The translations under genes were made by a program, and so were the position numbers. The notes under the pieces were generated by a model. The model searched no databases. It had not been told where the DNA came from and saw only the letters and a program-made list of their open reading frames with translations. A stretch of DNA of 64,000 bases. Source: Desarmillaria ectypa. Its lineage: Eukaryota; Basidiomycota; Agaricomycetes; Agaricales; Physalacriaceae. Shown in pieces: positions 57,179 to 64,000 of this stretch. The stretch covers positions 62,001-126,000 of the forward strand of contig JAUDYN010000010.1 in NCBI GenBank assembly GCA_030407005.1. Reading direction: 5' to 3'. Each line of letters starts with the position of its first letter. Positions within the stretch are counted from its first letter, which is position 1.

Positions 57179-59257
57179 ATGCATCTTCCATCCTTCCCAA
57201 TGGCTCTGTTGTCTACGTCTAACCTGCTTGCTCTTGGAGTCTTCGCATGGGTTGTCATCTCTCTCATACGCAGGACACTCTCGGGTTCATCACCTCCAGG
57301 CCCGCGCCGACTACCCATCATTGGTAATCTGCTTGATATTCCCAAGGAACGTGAATGGGAAACGTGGGCGGAATGGGGGAAAAGATACGGTGGGCCTCCT
57401 CACTTTGTGCAAGGTCTCGCAGAACTCTCACCGTGTAGCAGGAGAAATAGCTTCAGCGACTGTGCCAGGACAGACAATTATAGTCTTGAATTCATATAAC
57501 GTCGCTAAGGAACTACTTAACAACCGTTCTGGTGCGCTCATGATTCCTTCAACAGCTTAATGCTGAGCACTATACGCCCTTCAATAGCAAAGTATTCGGA
57601 CAGGCCTCCATTGTCAATGCATATCCTTTCGGGATGGGGCAACATATCCCTCATTCTCGGATACGGATCTGCCCTCCGTGCACAGCGCAAGCTATTCCAT
57701 AAGCTCCTTGGGACGTTAGAAAACTTCCAGCGATTTTATCACGTTGAAGATGAACAGACACGCAAATTCTTAAAGGATATGCTGCGAGATCCAGATCATT
57801 GGGTTGATCACATTCACGAGTTGCGCAGTCCATTTAGTTTGACTTCACTCTCACTTATTCGCATTCTGTTGACAGTGATGTCGCATCAATTGTACTTCGC
57901 ATCGCTTATGGCTACACGGCCAGCAAAAATGACCCTCTGGTCATCAAATGTAGACAGATAACCGCTGAATTTTTGCAAATGGCATCTTCCAAGTTCTTGG
58001 TGAACAAACTTCCCGCACGTGCGCCTTACGTTCTATTTGTTTTTTTAAAAAAAATCATAATCATAACTTGCGCGGGAAAGTCCGGCACGTACCTGATTGG
58101 ATTCCAGGTGCGGAATTCAAGAGACTCGCCAAGCGATGGAATGTGAATGTTCAAGAGATGACTCACCAGCCTTTCAACTGGGTGAAAGATCAGATGGCAC
58201 GTATCTCTTCATTTCTTCATTGTCTTCTATGACTTGGAATTTATCACCCGTATTAGGCTAAGGGTACTGCAGACTATTCTTACGTATCTTCGGGCCTTGA
58301 AGATGGGGAGGATGAGTTTGTGATCAAATGGACTGCATCAACAATTTACGGAGGCGAGTTATCTTTTCCTTGGTAGGATCTCACGAATTTTAATGACTAA
58401 CATTTATAGCCGGATTTGACACGGTACAGTCCTCCGTGTCCTGCCTATGAACTCCGCTGACCTCAAAGCTAGACGGTCATTTCTATCAAGGCATTCCTCA
58501 AAGCCATGGTTATGTTCCCTGAGGTACAAGCTCGTGTTCAGGCAGAAATTGACTCGGTAACTGGCGGTGAAAGACTTCCTTCTCTTGCCGATCGGGACGA
58601 AGGATGGCTTCCCTACACTCTCGCCGTGCTTCACGAGGTTTTCAGGTGGCATTCTTCCATTCCGACTGGTGCGTGAGCCATACTTGACTTGTTCTCAATG
58701 CGAAGTATCGACTTGAGAACTTCAGGTTTCCCTCACCGGACGATGGAAGACGATACATACAACGGTTATTTTATTCCAAAGGGATCAATAGTCATTGCTA
58801 ACATATGGTGAGTCCCGCTAATATTCTCTGCTAGGAAAGTGCTCTTTTTATGTCTTTTTCGTCAGGCAAATGTCTCGTGACCCCGAATTCTACCCTAATC
58901 CTGATGTTTTCGACCCTACTCGTTTCTTGGGCCCGTCCCCTCAACTGGACCCTCGCGAACTGATATTCGGGTTTGGCCGACGGATCTGTCCAGGTAAACT
59001 TCTCGCGGAGGCGTCTGTATTCCTTGCTATGGCAAGATCCCTGGCTGTGTTCAACATTACAAAAGCCATCGACGAAAATGGTGTCACTCAAGAGCCTGTC
59101 CCCGGTCAAGTAGCAGGCGTTCTCAGGTATGATAAAATATTTGAGTTATCGTCAGATGATGAATTTGACTCACTTTCTTAGTGATACGTTGCCGTTCAAG
59201 TGCGTAGTCAAGCCAAGAAGTGAAAAGGCTATAGGATTGGTTAATGAGACGATCTGA
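57179..59257 (+). CDS. Cytochrome P450 monooxygenase
   Basis: Membrane-anchored (ER) heme monooxygenase, similar in motif style to the O-methylsterigmatocystin-oxidoreductase-like P450s common in mushrooms. Start at 57179 or 57200 (MALLSTSNLLALGVFAWVVI). Anchor, then PPGPRRLPIIGNLLDIPKER, WAEWGKRYG, TVPGQTIIVLNSYNVAKELL, AKYSDRPPLSMHI, DDVASIVLRIAYGYTASKND, FKRLAKRWNVNVQEM, I-helix TIYGAGFDTTVISIKAFLKA, ExxR in LHEVFRW, PHRTMEDDTYNGYFIPKGSI, PERF-like DPTRFLGPSPQ and heme loop FGFGRRICPGKLLAEASVFL. Stop TGA at 59255-59257. About eleven exons. Two introns start with GC rather than GT (after KDQM, near 58197, and before AGFDT, near 58353). The Ala-Gly-Gly/Ala-Asp of the usual I-helix is GAGFDT. 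Gene intact. Confidence 0.9.
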
Positions 59258-59549
59258 GAGGCGGACTCGTTCATTTTTGCATCATAAAATCTTATCTTTT
59301 CACTCCTTACCAAAGAATTAACAACAATATCGAGAACCTTATTGTGACAAATTCGCAAGATCAGAGCGTTCATTATAAAGTTTAAGCTGTCCTCAAATAA
59401 TCAGAGAAGAGCCTAAGGTTGATGAACAGTGCATAGGATAGCTTGCCCATTCTTCGCTAGCTTTCGAAGCAAGGTACAGATCGACCAGCGCCCCTGCTGT
59501 AGAAGTTGAAGGTGTTGCGATTCGGTTGTAGAAGATACTAGAGATGATC

Positions 59550-60590
59550 AATGCCAGGATGAATTTCCGAAGATTGTCGTAAGGGCCGAGCTCACATCAC
59601 CTCGCAATCTCTGGAGGCCACGGACAAGACACAGGTGAACTTGCATAGGCGTAGATAAAACATACGGCGAGTAAGAGGGACTAAAGCACTGTGTTAGCAT
59701 ACTTTCTAAAATTGTGGGATGGAAGCATTCACACTCCTCCAGCCTGCTGAGGCCTCCTAGCTTTTCGGAACTTGGCAAGCTGGTTGCCGCCAGTTGGAAA
59801 CTCGCGATCGAATTGATCAATGTCTTCGAGAAGGAGCTTCCGTTCTGCGCTCTCTTTCCCTGCTTCGGCAAATTCACTAGGAGTGCGAAGGGCTTTCGAT
59901 CAGAAACCTCGCTTCATTTTAAGTTCTGCTGGGTTGGTGAGGGATGCGAGGAAATCAGCTGTAGTCTGTCGTTCGGGACAATGGAAACCCATATCGATGA
60001 AAAACCTCCTAGCGTCATCTGTTTGGGCAAAATAGATCTGTCCGCCGTCGTAAAGGACAACGGTCTTGTTGAAAATCTGATTTCTCTGTATGAGTATCGC
60101 AAGTCGGGAGAACAGGCACATTACTTACGTCGTAGATAGACTGTGAAGCCTGGTAGATAGCAACGACGGCTGTGGCACCCATGTACGTAGTTGAGAGACG
60201 GACTGCCTTCACAACTCGACAGCCGTCATGCTATCCAGACCACGAGTAGTATTGTCCCAGCATTGTAAAGGGCTACCACTGAACGCGAGCTCTGCAATAC
60301 TGACGCGCTTCCGCTCGCCACCCGACACGCCACGAATGAAATCATTACTAACTTTGGTATTGACAGTATGTGTAAGACCAAAAAACAGCCATGACAAGTC
60401 CTTCATATGCTCCGCCCACATATCACGAGAGATTTCAAAAAGCCGAGTATGAGGCGTCCGTGCTTGAGCCGCAAACGAGAGCGTCTCTCCGACAGTAAAG
60501 TTGGGGAAGTGAACGTCGGTTTCGGCGTTGTAGACGACTTCGCCCCGGAAATCACGATGTATGGTCTTCCACGGGATACCTAAGGCGCCA
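59550..60590 (-). pseudogene. PDR-type ABC transporter relic (part of NBD1)
   Basis: Pleiotropic-drug-resistance pumps have NBD-TMD-NBD-TMD order and about 1,450 residues; only about 300 remain. Read on the minus strand: WKTIHRDFRGEVVYNAETDV, HFPNFTVGETLSFAAQARTP, SNDFIRGVSGGERKRVSIAE (ABC signature), LQCWDNTTRGLDSMTAVEL (Walker B and D-loop), then a one-base loss near 60210, VKAVRLSTTYMGATAVVAIY, QASQSIYD (H-loop region lacks the usual His), an intron, VVLYDGGQIYFAQTDDARRF, FHCPERQTTADFLASLTNPA, TGA at 59902-59900, then LRTPSEFAEAGKESAE. The Walker A exon upstream and all membrane segments are absent. Confidence 0.82.
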
Positions 60591-60984
60591 TGCGATTATG
60601 CCAAAGGGATTTGTTCACCTTGCAACTCGGGCCGCGGCATCTCGGCATGGATCCCCCTTCCCAATAATGCATGGATTCTGGATTACAGTATAACCTAGAT
60701 GCAAGGAATGATAGCTCATTCGCGAGACGAAAGGAAGGTGAAATCATACCGCAATAAGAGGGTTGCAATTTCGGTTACATCATGCATACAGCTTTCGGCC
60801 TGCTCGCAGATAGATTGCTTTTAATCTGCGATGTTGTACAATCACGAGAACACCCGGAGTTAGCATGCACTAGGATAATAGTATATTCTTCAACAGATGA
60901 CAGGCTTTGTAGAGTCTCGTCCGTAGAAAAGCTTGATTTCCGAATCAAAAGGAGTACACGTCAACAGATTCGAGTTCAGTACTA
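60591..60984. other. Short intergenic region
   Basis: 394 bases between the ABC relic and the F-box gene (both minus strand). The Walker A part of the ABC gene would be expected just here but is not found. Confidence 0.4.
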
Positions 60985-62764
60985 TTATTGACATCTCCAA
61001 GCATCTAGGAATGGGTTAGCTTTCTGCGAACCAGAAAAGGTGACGCATGAATGTACCTTCAAAGCAATGATCCTCTGCTCGTCGATCATAAACCCCGAAT
61101 ACTCCTTCTCCATCTCCCGCGAAGTAGAATAGAACGGCAGAGTGGTGCGTACTTTTTCCTTGAATATATGCGCCCGATCCAGCGTAGTTGGGCCAGTAAT
61201 AAAACGCCCTCGCGAAGAAGGAAACGTGGTTGGTGGACGAGGGCGCGATGGATGGACGTTGAAATCCAGCACCTGCACTATCTTCCTCCCCGGAATGGCG
61301 GGGCATACAACCTTCTCTCCGTAGGCGTATCTATGCTTGCTTCGATTAGCCATTAAGAAACGTCAGGATGACACAAGTGACCCACCGCATCCAATTGAAA
61401 GAGCCCTCGTTCGACAACATACGCGTGTGTTGGGGGCCCCAATTCTCCCATATAATATAGCTTAAAAGGCTTTTGCTTCTATCTTCGTAGTCCGAGATAT
61501 ATTGCAAGAATATTTCATTCGGGACGAACAATGTATATGTTGCCGCCTCCTGAGTAGGATCCAGGAACCCGTACATCATGGTGAACGTATGTATCCGCCG
61601 CTCTGGGATAGCAATAAACTGTTCGCCGTCAGTAGCGGAAGCGGTGATTGCTCCTGAATGTGTGATGACCGCCTCCACCTGAATATTGTCTACGATTTCC
61701 GGCAGGCAAAGCACAACGATGGTCTTGTATTGAATCTCATCCGACATCTGCACTAGATAGATATAACCAGGAGTCCAGGTTGTTGTCAGAATGTAGGCGT
61801 CCCTGGTCACGAAGCCGAAATGGTACACGCCTCTAGGCAAACCGTAGTTATCATCGTGACTCTAGAGAGATTGTGAGAATGGACATCGGGAAACCTCAAC
61901 GATGGTATCACGTACGATTAGAAGCTTCCCAGTCTTCCAGTTCCAGATGTACAGATGCGACTCTTTGATAGGCTGGCGAATGAAGAGAGCCAGAGAATCT
62001 TGTGCCACCTGGATGGTACAGACGCCCACAAGGTTGGCCCACATTTCGCCAGGGTGAATAGAGATATTTATTTGTGGTATCTTCGCCTCAGGGTGATCAT
62101 GTAGTGTTGAAAGCGACCGTAAATGCATAGTGAGAATGCGATCCGTCGTGTACGAAGGGGGCCTGGCCGTAGTTCAGCGTCGAGTGTAGGGAAGGAATAA
62201 AAAGCATTACGAACGACGCATCATCTACAAGCATGGCGAGAAAGTCCTGACTTGGATCCATGGCAAAATCCTTGACTAGCATGTCTTGGTCCGGAAGCTC
62301 CACCTGATCCATAGTAGGTCGCACCGACGAAGGAAGCCGTGTCAAGGAAAAATCCCGTCCCATGAACATCTTGACGAATACGCCGGCGACGAGCTCATAG
62401 GCGCTGCATTCCCCGCTAAACGGAATGCTTGTGAACTCTTTCCAATTCAGATTTGCCCAGGCGCGCCGCAGGTCACGAAGGCGTCCCAGCCGGTCGGTGT
62501 TTGAAAGGTGAGAGCTATTTCCATCCTCCATGCCGTCAATAGCGAGTTCAATCGTGTACTGAAGGGCGAGAGAGCCATTGACAACGTTCTTGAATGTCCT
62601 ACAGACCTTATGAGCACAAGTTGAGCGACGTCTTCGGACCATGCCAAAAGTGTACATACCTTCATGCATTGCAGCAGAGACCAGTAGTTCAAGCTTTCCA
62701 GGCACTGAGTAAGGATTTCCGGGGGCAAAGAGAGCAGAGACGGCGACATAAAGGTAGGATTCAA
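60985..62764 (-). CDS. F-box protein with large C-terminal domain
   Basis: SCF-type substrate adaptor. Start MNPTFMSPSLLSLPPEILTQ at 62764 (or at the second Met); the F-box continues CLESLNYWSLLQCMK, spliced to VCRTFKNVVNGSLALQYTIE. Then LRDLRRAWANLNWKEFTSIP, AYELVAGVFVKMFMG, VKDFAMDPSQDFLAMLVDDA, the next exons SLSTLHDHPEAKIPQINISI, YIWNWKTGKLLIV, FGFVTRDAYILTTTWTPGYI, YLVQMSDEIQYKTIVVLCLP, HTFTMMYGFLDPTQ, YAYGEKVVCPAIPGRKIVQV, LDFNVHPSRP, and SGFMIDEQRIIALK close to 60985. The succession of short beta-strand-like blocks with WNWKTGK resembles a degenerate propeller seen in this agaricomycete F-box group. Four or five exons, frame intact; the last codons after ALK depend on an intron near 61050. 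Confidence 0.78.
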
Positions 62765-63355
62765 GGACGGTCGACCGGTGGTTCTCGGGGGATTATCCGA
62801 ATCGTATTTTTGCCCAAAACTGATATGCCGTCCTTCGGCATCAAGAATTTACCACAAACTTACCCTTCTGGTAAGCTATCATACTGTCCTTATTGCTACG
62901 GTAGTTACAAGAAAAGATATAAACAAAATTATAGGATACTGGTATGTCTCGAAATCAGCAGAGAAAAACTCAAAAATTAAATCTACTTTGGATTGTCGCA
63001 TCGAGCATATGCTCCCCTCGTTCTCGTAAACCGGTATCTACTGAGTCCACATTTACCCTCTACGAACAGAAACTTTCGGCGAGCGATCCATAACGTCGAG
63101 GTCAAAATCACTGGTAACACCTCCACCGCCACTCGGACGATATCAAATTTTCTCGCCTTCAAACCAGAGAAGCGGCGCCCTAGGAGCCAGTTCCACCGTC
63201 TCTGGCTTAACTCAACCAGCAGCAGCAGCAGTAGGCACCCCGAACATGTCTCTTGAAAATGTGAGCTGAAAGACCATATCCTTGGCGATGGCCAAAGCTT
63301 CAACCTGTTCGTCTCAGCAGTTCTTTCGTCCCGATGATATGAGCAGAGTATTAAA
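62765..63355. other. Intergenic with CAG-like microsatellite
   Basis: Open frames on both strands (62983-63366 minus, 62993-63256 plus) share a CAGCAGCAGCAGCAGTAGG stretch near 63218-63236 and are probably not both coding; neither shows a domain. Confidence 0.35.
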
Positions 63356-63613
63356 TCAGGTATCATCTGACCTATCCGATACGCTGTCCTGTGCCCGGCC
63401 GTCTATCGACGAATCCGAAAAAGCCTCAGCACCGGACGCTGGCTGAGCAGACTTAGTGTACCCCGTCTTGATCATTGAAGGACGAATCCGCAACAGTAAA
63501 TCCTCCAGCAGGCTTGCCAAGGTGAGACGCATCGGACGCGCTATCATCGTTCTGGAACTGGAACAACATCTGTTCTCAACAGTCGACTGGGGTCGTCGAC
63601 GTGACAGATACAT
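63356..63613 (-). CDS. Possible C-terminal exon of a small unknown protein
   Basis: Minus-strand frame with IARPMRLTLASLLEDLLLRI, RPSMIKTGYTKSAQPASGAE and AFSDSSIDGRAQDSVSDRSD before the stop. A helix followed by a serine/acidic tail is plausible for a real product, but no start context or upstream exon is supported. Not recognised. Confidence 0.3.
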   Translation of the reverse strand: MYLSRRRPQSTVENRCCSSSRTMIARPMRLTLASLLEDLLLRIRPSMIKTGYTKSAQPASGAEAFSDSSIDGRAQDSVSDRSDDT

Positions 63614-63793
63614 ATCCCATCATTCCATTCCACAGGCCTAATTTACGTTACCTAGAAGAAGGTTCGTCAGCTTGTATAAGTGGCAGGATTGAGCCGACCA
63701 CCACCCACCAAGAATACCAAAGATCCCGCCTCAATGCAACGACCCATCTATCGAAGACCTTCAAGCTAGCAACTCTTCATTTTCGCACCGGTG

Positions 63794-64000
63794 ATGAGCG
63801 AAACTGACTGTCTTATCGTCTACCTCGGCTTCAGCGTCGCCATCTTTTTCGCAGCAGCGCTCCGTCGTTCAAACCTTCTCCTCGGTAATCTTCATTTTTT
63901 CCACTTTGATTCCAGACAGCCATCCGAGGAGAATTTCGAAATACATGGCGAGGACTTATTTCCCTGTCCCGCATCCTCCAGAGGTATTGGCTTCGTCAAT
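63794..64000 (+). CDS. N-terminus of a membrane-anchored protein, cut by the window end
   Basis: Start at 63794 with MSETDCLIVYLGFSVAIFFA, a single N-terminal hydrophobic helix, then LRRSNLLL. A short intron (GTAATC...TTCCAG, about 63880-63916) leads to DSHPRRISKYMARTYFPVPH and PPEVLAS at the window edge. The layout (short lumenal tail, helix, basic residues) would fit a P450 or a type II membrane protein, but nothing diagnostic is inside the window. Confidence 0.45.
   Translation, partial: MSETDCLIVYLGFSVAIFFAAALRRSNLLLGNLHFFHFDSRQPSEENFEIHGEDLFPCPASSRGIGFVN

Noticed and set aside
55010..60590. DUF6534, P450 and ABC genes as a biosynthetic cluster
   Set aside because: No core biosynthetic enzyme, no transcription factor, and the transporter is dead; the adjacency is not enough.
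1..64000. CRISPR arrays, bacterial operons, prophage or insertion sequences
   Set aside because: The window is eukaryotic (spliceosomal introns, intron-bearing tRNA); no regularly spaced repeats were seen.

Overview
The window looks like a stretch of a mushroom-forming basidiomycete (Agaricomycetes) genome. Genes are cut by many introns of about 50-60 bp with GT-AG ends, exons are short, and several products belong to families expanded in or restricted to Basidiomycota: a macrofage-activating/MP88-type glycoprotein, a DUF6699 protein, a DUF6534 membrane protein, F-box proteins with poorly conserved repeats, and the protein family that begins MGQYWKIVN.

Layout. 0-1 kb: 5' end of a MON2 homologue (minus strand). 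1.4-2.75 kb: broken F-box gene. 3.4-5.0 kb: GPI-type secreted glycoprotein. 6.8-8.3 kb: Golgi alpha-1,2-mannosyltransferase (GT15, Kre2/Mnt1 type). 9.2-12.4 kb: large protein with a BAR-like N-terminus and a disordered tail. 12.7-14.2 kb: secreted M28 zinc peptidase. 15.0-15.6 kb: SUMO. 17.4-18.9 kb: DUF6699 protein. 19.3-21.1 kb: BTB/POZ protein. 21.6-23.7 kb: small proteins of unknown function. 24.3-25.7 kb: broken F-box gene. 26.4-28.5 kb: serine peptidase S28. 29.0-30.4 kb: a third broken F-box gene. 31.0-33.3 kb: decayed LINE with an apparent 370-bp solo LTR nested in it. 34.7-35.1 kb: DUF202 protein. 35.4-35.5 kb: intron-containing tRNA-Thr(UGU). 35.8-38.6 kb: dynamin-like GTPase. 43.0-43.8 kb: cysteine-containing secreted protein. 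46.5-54 kb: mostly relics (S28 fragment, MGQYWK family, SRPK-like kinase, APH-like kinase). 55.0-56.3 kb: DUF6534 membrane protein. 57.2-59.3 kb: cytochrome P450. 59.6-60.6 kb: relic of a PDR-type ABC transporter. 61.0-62.8 kb: F-box protein. 63.8 kb to the end: start of a membrane-anchored protein.

How the genes relate. There is no operon-like logic and I see no convincing metabolic cluster. Apparently intact genes for trafficking and protein modification (MON2, SUMO, GT15, dynamin, tRNA) alternate with accessory genes (peptidases, P450, F-box, BTB, kinases), and many of the accessory genes are dead. In about ten loci I could align the remains to a family pattern by eye and point to individual nonsense codons, one-base frameshifts or deletions. 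The secretory genes (GT15, M28, S28, MP88-type glycoprotein, cysteine-containing secreted protein) fit a fungus that degrades extracellular protein and builds a mannosylated surface.

Most notable signals: a solo LTR with a 5-bp target duplication whose removal restores the LINE reading frame; a DNA-level partial copy of the S28 peptidase about 18 kb from its intact parent, with two internal deletions; a 9-nt microexon in the glycoprotein gene; GC-AG introns in two genes; and an unusual six-cysteine exon of unknown origin. No previously undescribed defence or mobile system could be demonstrated. Exon boundaries were read by eye and family assignments are from memory of conserved motifs, without database searches.
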